A DNA stretch of 64,000 nt from Arachis hypogaea (lineage: Eukaryota > Streptophyta > Magnoliopsida > Fabales > Fabaceae), in NCBI RefSeq assembly GCF_003086295.3, contig NC_092050.1, forward strand, positions 151,906,699 to 151,970,698, in the 5' to 3' direction. The notes under the pieces were generated by a model, which was not told the origin of the DNA, ran no database searches, and was given only the letters and a program-made list of their open reading frames with translations. The position numbers were made by a program, and so were the translations under genes. Of this stretch, positions 23,379 through 35,394 are shown piece by piece (position 1 is the first letter of the stretch; every line of letters begins with the position of its first letter).

Positions 23379-24499
23379 CGTTTAAGGATAAGTTTGTCTA
23401 GAATTTACAGAGAACGAGTGAGGATCACTATGCTTGCTAGCTTGCATCTGAGATGCATTTTGAAAGTGATTGGCATTAAATTTGGCCTAAAAAAATATGA
23501 TGATGACTTATTTTTAATTTCAGTCCAATTACACATCCAAGCATTTTTGTATCCAAATCCAAACAAATTGGTCCAAACTTTTTTTGAGTGAATATTATCT
23601 CTTGTGACAAAACTTTATGAAATTCAGAGTGATTTATTTCATTTCCTACCCTTTTTTTAGCATTGAACTATTCTTAAGTTCAACATATAGATTTGATTCA
23701 AGATCATATCTTATGAGTTTTCTTAAATTCTTCTCCATAAATGAGATTATCTATTTTTGGAAGGAAGAAAAATACTTCTCTTCCTTTGCAATTATTTTAT
23801 TTTGCATGAGTCTCTTTTTCTATATTTTGGCATTTGGTTTTAGAAATAAAATACAAATTTAAAGAAATAGATAAAGACAAAAATAAAAAGTACATGTATT
23901 AAAATGATATAAAATTTAAAATTTTTTTCATAGATGAAATAAGATTTAAACTCTTAAATAAATATTATTTTTGGTAACATAATGAGCCTAAGCCCAAGAC
24001 AAGAGATTACACTATATGAAGCATAATTATTCACTAATGAGTCTTAACTCACATGGCATATCTCTTCCTTCCCACCTTAAAGGTCTTGATCTCAAATCCT
24101 AGAAATTGCAATCAAGGAGAAAATCAGGCAGAATCTAACATTCTTTGTTCTCCAGTTTAATTCTCATGTAATATTTCTGGGTTCTTAGAATTTTTCCTAA
24201 GGTGCGGCTAAAAGCTTTATTAGCCGCCCCTCTGGGACAATGCTTCCTTCATAGGCTCTGCCTCCTCTAGTCTTATTCGCATATATCATAATAGCTTCAA
24301 TCATTATATATGTATTAACAAAGTTAAAATTCAGTGACTTTGGTTCAGGTTTTCTCACGATTTTATTGAGTTGATTTTACTCTGGCACAACAATTACGAT
24401 GATTTTTAAGGATAGTTCATTCGATTTATGGTGAAGATAGCAAATGTGTACTTTGTTGTTGCTGCATATGGATATTTGAGTATATTTTGTTAGAATTTT
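23379..24499. other. Region between the copia element and a LINE relic; no gene recognised
   Basis: Short frames on the plus strand (23394-23591, 23617-23862) have no recognisable domain. A stretch at about 24035-24115 (ggcatatctcttccttccca ... gatctcaaatcctag) has the look of an old tRNA-related SINE but lacks a tail and target duplication. Confidence 0.4.
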
Positions 24500-24790
24500 T
24501 AGACTAGTCTAGTAGCAATGGTTTATCCTCGGGTCTTTCAGCATTATTGGATTTCTGAGAAGGGCCTCCATCCTCAATGATGTCTTTGCCCTTATCTTTT
24601 GTCCTTCTGAGCTTTTCTCCTATCTTAGCTCTCACCTCCATTGTTCTTTTGAAGAGTTTTATCATTGTTTTCTTTACCTCCAGTGTTATTTTTTTGGGTC
24701 TGTTGAGACTTGGGACAATTGGCCTTCTCATGTCCTACAATTTCCCGCCCAAAATAAATATTATTGAGTCTCTCATATTGAGACATTAGA
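24500..24790 (-). pseudogene. Probable LINE ORF1 relic (zinc-knuckle region)
   Basis: Read on the minus strand with one frame change, the translation gives QYERLNNIYFGREIVGHEKANCPKS. This resembles the CCHC knuckle that follows DUF4283 in plant LINE ORF1 proteins, with the first cysteines replaced. The following 75 codons are basic and polar and end at a stop at 24504. The match is short and degraded, so the call is tentative. Confidence 0.4.
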
Positions 24791-24877
24791 AATTCAGTAG
24801 TATCTTCATTCTCTACAATTAGACTTTTTTTTTTCCTTTGACTGCCTTGCTAAAGAAATTTTCAACTTGGACACTAC

Positions 24878-25266
24878 GGTAGCGTTTGTTTTGAGGTTCT
24901 GAGACAGAGATTAAGAATTTGAGATTCAGTATTATGTTTGTTGGTTCAAAGACTAGTATTAAAATTTCTGTTTCTGTCTCTAAAATTTCAGTATTTCAGT
25001 ACCTCTAAAAAGTAAGGACACATGGACTAAAATTTTTAGAGATGGAGATTGAAACTTTAATAACATTTTATACCTAAAATACCCTTATTTCAATTAATTA
25101 ATTTCAATTTTACCCTTTGTGCAAATTAAATTAGAGTTTCATTCCTGTTTCAATTTCTGTCTTCTATTTTACACCAAACAGAATACTGAAATTTATTTTA
25201 ATCCTGTCTCTTAGTCTCTGTCTTTCAGTCAGTCTTTCCGTCTCTATCTCTCCATCAAACACTACC
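24878..25266. mobile_element. 389-base MITE with GGTAGCGTTTG / CAAACACTACC ends
   Basis: The left end, ggtagcgtttgttttgaggt, is inverted at the right, ccatcaaacactacc. Subterminal sequences rich in ctgagacagag on the left are mirrored by ctctgtctttcagtc on the right. Both ends are flanked by tac, a possible 3-base target duplication. No coding sequence. Confidence 0.7.
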
Positions 25267-26320
25267 TACTAGTCTGCTCACTTTCCAGTTCTCCTACCAT
25301 CCATCCCTCTTAGCCTTAGCCCAGCTCTTTTCTCACCTTCGTCAGGTTTCGTTGTTGCTGGTCTAGTCCTTGCCGTAGTGGTGGTAGGAGTTCGTGATCT
25401 CATGAATGTCCTCTTTGGACGTAGCCTCTTTTGATCGAAGGTTTTGTCGGAGAAAAAGAATAGAAAACACATAAGTGCAGTGAGAGAACAGAAAAAAAAT
25501 TTTGTTCGCAAAATTTTATAATAAAAACCTCCTTCACTTACTACTACTAATAGTAAATGAAAGGAAAATGAATCCTTTTGGCTCAACTATATCCTAATTT
25601 TGTTGAAATTAGAAATAGTAGGAGGCCTATCTACTAAAGATTATTCCTTAAATGTGTTAAGCCTACTTATGGTCTAAAACTCAAATGTATCCAAATTTAT
25701 GGACAAAAAAGCAAACTGGTTTCTTGGCTAACAACTACCAAGCGGAATTAGAAGTGTTTTCCAAATAACAACCTGCAAACACTTCTAATCATAAGTTCAT
25801 ATCATAGTTCTACTGTGCTTAATATTGTGCTTAAAGGTTTATTTGATAAGTAAACATGTTATATGTAATTATTTTTAACATTTTGAACTTTTGAAAATCT
25901 TACTACATAAACAAAAATAAAAAATAAAATTTTATTTTATTTTATTATTTTTACATTTTTTTACAAATCTTGAAAATATATGTAATATTTATTCCACCCG
26001 TCATTCTCTGTACAATTTTATTAGTTTATTTGACATTACATGTATGATGTACAGTTTAAGAATCAAAATCACATCCAATATTTTTCACAAATATTTTTTT
26101 TAAAAAAAATAAAATTGATATTGCATACATATTTCAAGAATTATACTAACGTTTCATATATTTTGAGAGACAAAATAGTTAAGTAGTAAATAATATTAAT
26201 AATAATTTATATATTCAAATAATATTTGTTATTAATGGATAATTTTGTTAAATATAAAAATATCATATCAATAATATTTTTATACTATTATAATTAATTA
26301 TAATTACAGTGTTTTCTTAG

Positions 26321-26440
26321 TACTCTTTTATATATTCATTATTAAAATAAAATATTATATATAAACTAAAATTCTCTGAGTACTCTTTTATATATTCATT
26401 ATTAGAATAAAATATTATACATATAAGAGAATATGGTAGT
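26321..26440. repeat. 60-base tandem duplication
   Basis: The block tactcttttatatattcatt plus the bases after it (attanaataaaatattata) occurs at 26321 and again exactly 60 bases later at 26381, with few differences. It lies in the upstream part of kinase copy A. Confidence 0.75.
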
Positions 26441-27835
26441 TATAATTAAGAAAAAGTATAGGTACCAACAAATTATTTGTTAATTTATTATCAATAATAA
26501 TTAATTATTATATTTTAAACACATATATAAAGAGATATATCCAGAAAAAATATATATAAAGACACTTCTATTAAATATAGTCATAAAAAAGACATTTTTA
26601 TTAGACACATTTGCAAAGACACTTTCATTAAACACAATTATAAATAAGAGTTGACAGAAATTGGTAGAAATGCTGGTAACGTAACGAGATTGTATAATTA
26701 ATTATAAAATATATTTTTATATTTATCAAAATTATCCTTTTAATATTTACATCACCTTAAGGAGAAACATGAAAAACTCGTGCATACGTCTGCAAAACAT
26801 TTTTCTTGACGCATTATATTATAGCATTTAATTGATAACGGTGATAATCTGTATCTTAGTGCAATAAAAGTGTGAGTGAAGCACGAATCACGCGTTACCA
26901 ATTCCAAACGTTTAATTAGATACAAACAAAAATTGATACAATAATTACTTAAATATTAAAGGAGGTAAGAGAAAAAAGATTAATTATTTTTTGTAAATTT
27001 TACTAAATTTTGAATTAAATTTTTATTAACTAGCCTTTGTTAAAAAATATAAAGTCTTCTTAAAATATTATTTTTATGTTTAAAATAAGATGATTTTCTA
27101 AAATATTCTAGGAGTAAATATTCTAAAATTATTATATTTATTTATAAAAAAATATCTAATAAAATTTTAAATTATAAAAATTTAACTAAAAATTTAACAA
27201 AATTATAAAAATAAATAAAATAATTAAAATTTAAAAAAATAAGAACACAAATATTGTATCTAAAATAGAGATAATATAACTTTATTTTATTTAATATTTT
27301 TTTTCTTATTTCATACTCCTATCAAACAAGAACTATTGTAGTATTTTTATTTTTGTTCATACAAAATAATTATACATCTATTATTTTAGTATTTTTATAT
27401 TATATATAAATAATAATATCATTATTATTATTCATAGTGTCACTCCACACATAAATTTTTTATTGTATATTTATATAAATTTAAAAAATTAATATTATCA
27501 AAATAAAAATGTAAATATCTTTTATGCAGGTTAACATGTCCAATAAGAATATTCCTCTATAAATATTTGTAGAATAAATAAAAAAATAGAAAAAAAAGGT
27601 CATCACTCGTCAAGATATCAACTCATCATTTTTCTTTTTTTTATTTCTATTTTTTGTTGTTGTTTTTTATTTGATCCAATCTTTGGTATTATTTTTTTCC
27701 TTTCATTCAAATCTTCTTCCTCATTCCTCAACCATCTCTTTTTCTTTCTCTTTGTCGGTTTCAATTCCAATTTTCTTCAATCTCTTCAAACTTCAATTTG
27801 ATCGGTCAAACTTCCAAAACCACACTTTTTTTTTT

Positions 27836-28208
27836 ATAAAGTATATTTTTTTATCTTTAAAGTTTGACAAAAATTTTAAAAATACTCCTAAATTCTATTT
27901 TGTTTCAATTTTATCCTAAAAATTTTCGATTTATATCAAATATATTCCTAACGGCTAATTTTTCAAAAAATTTAAGACCAATTCAACAACAATTTCACAA
28001 GAACAACCCCTCAACACAAGCAAATCAAGTATAATTTTCATACATTATCATCAGATTGGTTGTAAATTTTTTAAAAATTTAATCGTCGAGAGTACATTTG
28101 ATGCAAATAAAATTTTTTTGGAATAAAATTAAAACAAAATAAAACTTAAGGATAATATTAAAATTTAAAATTTTTGCTAAATTTCAAGAACAAAAAATAT
28201 ATTTTTTT
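27836..28208. mobile_element. MITE inside the leader of kinase copy A
   Basis: It splits the leader between the segment matching copies B and C up to 'aaaaccacac' and the segment resuming at 'cccctctacctcctcag', which fixes its limits. The left arm (aatactcctaaattctattt, tttatatcaaatatattcct) and right arm (acatttgatgcaaataaaat) are inverted copies of about 110 bases. It is the best preserved member of the family seen at 1-632. Confidence 0.75.
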
Positions 28209-29184
28209 CCCCTCTACCTCCTCAGTTTAGATAAACCTTACAAGTTGATGTCTCTTACTTAGTATCTTCAATCAGGACTTTGATTTTAGAGTTTTTACGC
28301 TTTTTATTGTTTGTTCTTAACTCTTCCTTTTATGCTTTTGTGATTTCACTCAAAATCTCGGTAATCCAGTACTTAAAGGTTTATTTGATTAGTATGTTAT
28401 ATGCAATTATCTTAACATTTCGTATTCTTGAAAATCTTTTTAAATAAATAAAAATAAAAAATAAATTTTATTTTATTATTTTTACAATTTTTTCTTACTA
28501 ATCTTAAAAATGCATGCAATATTTATTCTATCTTTCCTTTTTTATACAATTTTATTAGTTTAGTTGACATTACATGAATAATGTCTCGTTTAAGAATCAA
28601 AATCACATGCAATATTTTTGACAAATATTTAAAAAAAAAAAAAGAAGAAGAAGAAACTGATGTTCCATGCAAAAATTATACTAACGTTCTGTATATTTTA
28701 TCATTTTGAGAGACAAAATAGTTTATTAATAAATAATATTAATAATAATAATTTTATATATTCAAGTAATATTTGTTATTAGTTGATAGTTTTGATAAAT
28801 ATAAAAGTATTATATGAATAATATTTTTATATTTTTATAATTAATTATAGATATAATATTTTTTTATATATTTATTATTAAAATAAAATATTATGTATTT
28901 TAATTTAAGATATTATGCATATTATCTTATTTTATATGAACATATAAGAAGTAGTTAAAAAGTACTGTATTTATAATTAATTATAAAAAAATATTTTTAT
29001 ATTTATCAAAATTATCCAACAATATTTACATTGCCTTAGAGAGAAATATGAAAATTTCGTGTATAATAATAATAATAATAAAAATAATACAAATGAAACG
29101 TTACATTATAGCATTTAATTGATAACGGTGGTGATGTTGTGTATTTTAGTGCAATAAAAGTGTGTGTGAAGCATGCCTCATACT

Positions 29185-32100
29185 AGGGAGTACGTACTCC
29201 TCATCTAGCGTCAGACGCTCTACTAGGGTTTCACTGCGCCGCCTTCATGGTTACACCTTTCTTTGTCTTTTCGTCGTCAAATTCCTTTCCATCTTCTTCT
29301 ACTTTCTTTTCTTAATTTCTTTTCCACTTAGCTCCCTAATTTTCGTTTTCTCTCCCAATTCATTCCTCTTTTAATTCATTCCGTTTTTTAATTTACTCAT
29401 TCCATATATCTTATTTCTCTTTGGAATCATTGAATACCAATTCTGATTTTCTCTACACCATGAGCAACAAATCAGAGACTCAGAACCCTCGTATAATTGC
29501 TATAACGGTGGAGGGTGCCAGCCTTCAAGTGGCACCCAAAGAAATATGAAACTGCTCTCGTGGAATTGTCGGGGTTTGAGGAGACCCCTGACAATCCACA
29601 ATCTTAAAGGGATTTGCAAATCCTACTCCCCCGATGTTGGTTTTATCTGTGAAACAAAAAATCAATCTCGACAAGTTGAAGGAAAACTAAGATCTTGTGG
29701 TTTCAAAGAATGGTTTATTGTGGATCTGGATGGATTATCAGGGGGTTTGGCAATGGCATGGAGGGATGGTTGCACTGTTCAGATTTTACAGCATGGTAGA
29801 TTTTTCATTGCAGCATCAATTCTGACAGCGGGTTCTAATGATCCCTATGGTGTTCTAGGTGTTTATCTCAGTTCAAATTATTAACATAGAATGGCTCAAT
29901 TTGCTGAATTAACTTCAGTCACCCAACAGTTCGATGGTAAGGTTGTGTTAATGGAGGATTTTAATGCCATTTCTAATCAATTGGAGAAAGAAGGTGGGGG
30001 TGCTAAATCTCCTTCTTCTATTGAAATCTTTAATAGTTTTATTGATGATAATTCCCTGATTGATATTGGTATGGTCGGAAGACCATTCACTTGGTCAAAT
30101 AGACGGAGGGGTGATGAGTTGATACAGCAAAGACTGAACCGATTTCTGGTAGGAGTTGATTGGCAGCAACTCTATCCCAAAGCAACGGTTCTTAGACTGT
30201 CAGAATCAGGTTCGGATCACGCCCCTCTTCTCTTAGACTCTAATCCGAGAACTGTGATATCTAAACGTCGATTCAAATTCCAAGAAAGATGGTGTTCCAA
30301 TGATGAAATAAGGCAGATTGTTAGAGAGGTTTGGCATGAACAGATTGATGGTTCAGTCATGTATATCCTAGCTCAAAAAATAAAGCATTGTCGGCATAAG
30401 ATTGTCAGATGGCAGCAAGAACACAGATCTAATTCGAAGGTGGAGATTGATTTACTACAGTCGGAATTAGAGGAACTTTGTTTAGCAGGAATTCATGGAG
30501 GCGACATCATTTCAGAAATAGGGGACAAACTTGAAAAAGCATTGCAAAATGAGGAATCTTATTGGAAAGATAAGTCTAGAGTCAAATGGCTCAAATCTGG
30601 TGATCAGAATACAGCTTTCTTCCATCAGAAATTTAGAAATCGAACCTGAAGGAATATAATTTGGCAACTAACTGGCAGTGATGGTGAAGTGGCTACTTCA
30701 AATGCAGGTATTGCTTCTGTGGCTGAATCTTATTTCAAGGACATCTTTTCCTCCACTTGTCATGAGAACCCTGAACTTCTGTTTACTGATTTTGAACCTA
30801 AGGTTACAGCTCACATGAACCGTAGGCTTCAAAGACCAGTGACTATAGAGGAAGTGAAACGCGCAACATTTAGCATTTATCCTCAAAGTGCTCCAGGAGA
30901 TGATGGTATGACAGCAAAATTTTTTCAAAGCTTCTGGAACATACTTAGTGGTGATGTGTTTCGAGCAGTTAAGAGCTTCTTTTCTGGGGGCAGAATCTTG
31001 AAAGGTTTTAACCACACTCAGATCTGTCTTATTCCCAAGATTTCTAATGCTAAAGACATGACTCAGGTAAGACCAATAAGCCTATCTTCAGTCTTTTACA
31101 AGATTATCTCCAAAGTATTTGTACATAGGCTTCAGAGTATGATGAATAGACTAATTAGCCATACGCAGAGTGCTTTTATTAAAGGCAGATTAATCTCTGA
31201 TAATATCCTAATTGCTCACGAGTGTATGCATTACTTGAAGAACAAAAAAGGGGTCTCGAAAATGAAATGGCGCTAAAATTAGATATGAGTAAGGCATATG
31301 ATAGGGTGGAATGGCACTTTCTTTAGTTTATATTAGAGAAGTTAGGTTTTGACTCCCGGTGGATCATGTGGATTCGAGAATTAGTGACAACTGTTTCTTA
31401 TTCTGTTATTGTGGAAGGACAACCTTATGGTTTCTTCAAACCAAATAGAGGTATTCGACAAGGAGATCATCTATCCCCCTATATTTTTCTTTTCTGTGCA
31501 GAAGGTCTCTCCTTCTTGCTACACAAAGCAAAACAAAACAGACTAATTCAGGGTCTTCAGATACATAGGTGATATCCCAAGGTCAACCACCTCCTATTTG
31601 TTGATGATTCCATCTTATTCTGTAAGGCTAATCCTGAAGCATGTTCAAATAGTCTGCATTTATTGAATTCTTATGAAAGCATCAGTGGCCAGAGGGTAAA
31701 TCTTAATAAATCTGTTGTATTCTTTAGCCACAACACTCCCTCCACTAGTCGTACACTACTGGCTAACTCTATGAATATTAATCATATTGGGACTCAGGAT
31801 AAATACCTTGGTTTGCCTTCTACAGTCTCTAAATCGAAAAAGGCTTCTTTTAGTATGATCAAAGAAAAGGTTCGGAAAAGAATCCAAGGGTGGAAGCGCA
31901 ATCTTCTTTCGTCAGGTGGTAGACACGTATTGCTTAAGGCAGTGGGAGAAGCTATTCCTATCTATACATTGTCTTACTTCAAGTTGCCTGATGGTTTAAT
32001 TTTGAAAATTCACTCTCTACTTTCTCAGTTCTGGTGGAGACAATAAGGTTCTGAAAGGCGGATGGCTTGGATTAGTTGGGACACTATGACTCGCCCACGA

Positions 32101-33366
32101 AAAGAAGGAGGCCTTGAATTTAAAGATCTCAGAATCCAAAATCTGGCGCTTTTAGGAAAACAGTTTTGGCGACTGGTAACACAGCCTACTTCCTTATTAT
32201 CCAAAATCCTAAGAGGTAAATACTTTAGCAATGGTAATGCTATAACGGCAGAAATTGGAGTCTTACCTTCTTGGGGATGGAGGAGCATACTGGAAGGCCG
32301 AAAGATTGTTGAAAAATGTCTTAATTGGGCTGTGGATACTGGTGAGGATATCCGAACCTTTGAGGATCCTTGGTTGCCTCCTCCGTATCCTTTAATGATT
32401 TCTGACATGCAAAATAGACAGGCTATTTCTGAGTTGGTTCCAAGATTTAAAGATCTAATTACTGAAGATAGAAATTGGACTCAGAATCTCATTCAAGAAT
32501 TATTTCCCCAAGATGTTGCAAACAGGATTTTGTCAGTTAAAATTTAGCAGAGTAGGGACAAATTGCAATGGGATTTGAACAAATCCAAGCAATATGATAC
32601 AGCTTCAGGTTACAGAATTGGCTATTTATTTTACCATCTGCCTCTGGAGCTCTGCCCTAATTATAAGCAGCAGAAAAAGCCGTGGATTGATCTATGGAAG
32701 TTGAACTTGCCTCACAAAATTAAGCTATTTATCTGGAAAGCTCTCCATGGCCGACTTCCGGTACTTGCTCAGATTCATCACCGCATCCCATCTATATCAC
32801 CAATATGCCCCTGCTGTCATGAAGCAACGGAAACAGTCACTCATTGTTTGATCGATTGCTCTAGAATTAAAAACGTATGGTCTCAGAGTTATCTTCGTGA
32901 CTGTCTTCCCCCTCAGAGTTCTAACAACTTTTGGACATGGTGGACTGCATCAACAGAGATACGTAACCCGTTGAAGAATGCTGACCGTAATCCTCAATTG
33001 CTTGCCATCATTTGCTGGAACTGCTGGAAAGCTCGCAACCAGTTGATTTTTGAAGGTTCTACTTCTATGCCGTCTGCCATTCTAGCAAGCTCTATCAAGT
33101 TACTCCGTGAAATCCAAAGAACTCCCAGTTTAGGTCGTCATCTCCATGAGGCAAGCTCTTAGTTGCATTCAATTGGATTTATCATTCTTTCTTTTTTAAG
33201 ATTTCTCTTCGTTTTTCAACCACGCACCGTTGGATGAATACCTTCAGTATAGTGTTTTTGGGAAATTCCCACTTTTTATTATGCTGTCCTGCTTTTGGAC
33301 ATCTTTATATTTCATATTTTAATAATTAATGAAATATAACATATTATCTTTGGAAAAAAAAAAAAA
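29185..33366 (+). mobile_element. L1-type LINE with poly(A) tail and 16-base target duplication
   Basis: The element begins after aagcatgcctcatact (29169-29184) and ends in a run of A (about 33353-33366), followed by aagcatgtctcacact (33369-33384), a 16-base target duplication with two differences. The duplicated sequence is part of the kinase upstream region (compare gtgaagcatggctcacgct in the 47-52 kb array), so LINE insertion followed duplication. A leader of about 275 bases leads to a 29-codon ORF1 remnant at 29460-29549, and ORF2 starts at once at 29546. A normal ORF1 of several hundred codons is missing. Confidence 0.92.
29546..33162 (+). pseudogene. LINE ORF2 (endonuclease, reverse transcriptase, zinc-binding end), broken
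   Basis: Starts MKLLSWNCRGL, the usual opening of plant L1 APE-type endonucleases. Endonuclease landmarks follow (FICETKN, DFNAIS near 29960, SGSDHAPLL near 30210). Reverse transcriptase includes QICLIPKI and VRPISLS (about 31020-31085), SAFIKGRLI, the DMSKAYDRVEWHFL segment near 31290 in another frame, GIRQGDHLSPY and the catalytic FVDD near 31600. The C-terminal zf-RVT-like region includes ICPCCHEATETVTHCL (about 32800-32850). Stops or frameshifts interrupt it near 29881, 30647, 31275, 31325, 31570, 32044 and 32546. No RNase H domain was seen. Not functional. Confidence 0.9.
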
Positions 33367-33384
33367 GCAAGCATGTCTCACACT

Positions 33385-34450
33385 ATTCAATCCCAAAAGT
33401 TTAATTAAAAAAAAGTTAGATAAAAAAATATACAATAATTACTTAATTATTAAAGGAAGTTAAAGAAAAAAGAAAAAAATATTTAATTATTATGTATTGA
33501 CATTTTTCATTATTCATATTTTCATATTTATAATTGACATTTACTCTATTATTATTAGATTTTGGCTCGAGTCTATTGTCTTAACAAAACATTTAATATA
33601 GTGAATGGTTACATTAATTGATTATAAAGTTAAATCTTCACTTTAAGTAGAAGCCACAATAGTAAATTTCATTATCAGTCATCAAATAATAAATACACAA
33701 AATTTTGTTTGATAGTTTTATTAATATAAAAATATAAACAAATATTTATTTATTAAAGAATTAATTATTTTTTTGTATAAATTTATTAAATTTTAAATTA
33801 AACTTTTATAATTTAAAAATTTATAATTGAATTTTTATAATTGGTAAAAGGTTAACCAAATTCTTATTAACTAGTTTTTGCTAAAAAAAAATACAAAGTC
33901 TTCTTAAAATGTTATTTTTATGTTTAAAATAGGATAATTTTCTAAAATATTCTAGAAGTAAATATTCTAAAATTATTATACATTTTTCTAAAAAAAAATA
34001 GCTAACAAAGATAATATAACTCTCTTTTATTTAATATTTTTTTCTTATTTCATATTCCTATCAAACAAGAACAATTATAGTATTTTTATTTTTGTTCATA
34101 CAAAATAATTATACATCTATTATTTTAATATTTTTGTATTATATATAAATAATAATATCATTATTATTTTTTATAGCGTCACTCCAAACATAATTTTTTA
34201 TTGTATATTTATATAAATTTATAAAAAGATAATAATATAAAAATATAAATATAAATATCTTTTATACATATTGACATATCCAATTAGGAATTTCTCTATA
34301 AACATTTGTAGAATAAATGGAAAAATAGGGAAAAAAAAAAAGAAAGAAAAAAAGGTCATCACTCATCAAGAGACATCAATTCATCATTTTCCTTTTTTTT
34401 TTTTGTCTATTTCTATTTTCTTTGTATTTGGTCCAGTCTTCGGTGTTATT
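33385..34450 (+). promoter_or_regulatory. Upstream region of kinase copy B
   Basis: AT-rich sequence that aligns with the upstream regions of copies A (about 26900-27600) and C (52500-53800), with landmarks such as catacaaaataattatacat and tttcttatttcatattccta. No TATA box can be assigned with confidence. The CT-rich leader starts at about 34450. Conservation among the three copies reflects duplication and need not mark regulatory sites. Confidence 0.5.
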
Positions 34451-35394
34451 TTTTTCCTTTTCATTCACACCACTTCTTCTTCAACCATCTCTCTTTCTCA
34501 GCTTCAATTCCAATTCTCTTCGATCTCTTCAAGTTTCGATTTGATCAATCAGAACTCAAAAAACACACTCTTTCCCTTTCCCTCCTCAGTTCAGGTAAAC
34601 CTTACGAGTTGACGTCTCTTACTTCGTGTCTTCAAATAGGACTTTCATGGATTTTAGGGTTTTCACACTTCCTATTCTTTGTTCTTGATTCTTCCTTATA
34701 TGATTTGTAATTTCACTCACAAGCTCGTTAATTGAGGAGAATTTAGCTCAATTTAATTTATTTCCTTTTTAACATTTTATTAATTTTTAATTCCGTACTT
34801 CGTTTGACTAACGAGCTGTTTCACCTTTCGCATGTTTCTCAGTCATATTTGGTAGCTTTTGATACAAGGATTAGGGATTATGCTGCTGGTGAGTCTTGTG
34901 GTATGGTCTCTACCAATTGCTATTATTCTTGTTGTTGTTGTTGCTGTCGTCAATTTTGGTTCTAATGGAGTCTTCTTGTGCATTGACTTGTAAAAGGGAA
35001 TGCTATTAGACTTAGACTCTGTGGGTATTTTCCTTTTATATATGCATCTCATTTGTCGTTTTGATTCTGAACAAAATGTTACTGTTGAGTAGGGTTTTCC
35101 TCATACCCATTTGTTTTGATTTGTGAAATTGAAAGCAATCTCTTGAATTTAGATGCAGTATATGATTACTTATTCAACAAAAAAAAGGATGTTAGATTAT
35201 TATATTGATAAAAGGTTTTTTGCATTAATTATTTGTGAAGAATGGTAAATGAAATGCATACCATACAGGGAGTTACCTTTGTTGGAGTTGTTTTTTGTAA
35301 ATAATGTTTATAAATAGAAATGCTTAACATTTCCATTTTCAGATTCTGAAGGAATAAGAAGATATAAAGTTCTTTTGTTTACAAGACTGAAAAG

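Larger units (their letters stand above)
25830..28372 (+). pseudogene. Kinase locus copy A: promoter and 5' leader only
   Basis: The segment matches the upstream region and first leader exon of kinase copies B (33.4-34.7 kb) and C (52.5-54.1 kb): the same AT-rich upstream landmarks (atagcatttaattgataacg), the CT-rich leader around 27600-27830 (ctttcattcaaatcttcttc), then cctcctcagttta and the first bases of intron 1. Homology stops inside intron 1 at about 28372, where copy B's upstream sequence starts again with cttaaaggtttatttga. All coding exons are absent. The donor corresponding to gtaaacc in B and C reads ataaacc. A MITE (27836-28208) interrupts the leader. It is a truncated duplicate and not a gene. 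Confidence 0.8.

Noticed and set aside
25278..25586. A 102-codon minus-strand frame with a basic, Arg/Thr-rich end
   Set aside because: It starts in the edge of a MITE, has no recognisable domain and no splice or promoter context; kept only as a possibility.
34271..34612. A 113-codon plus-strand frame in front of kinase copy B
   Set aside because: It covers the CT-rich leader, does not persist in copies A and C, and overlaps a clear leader splice donor.
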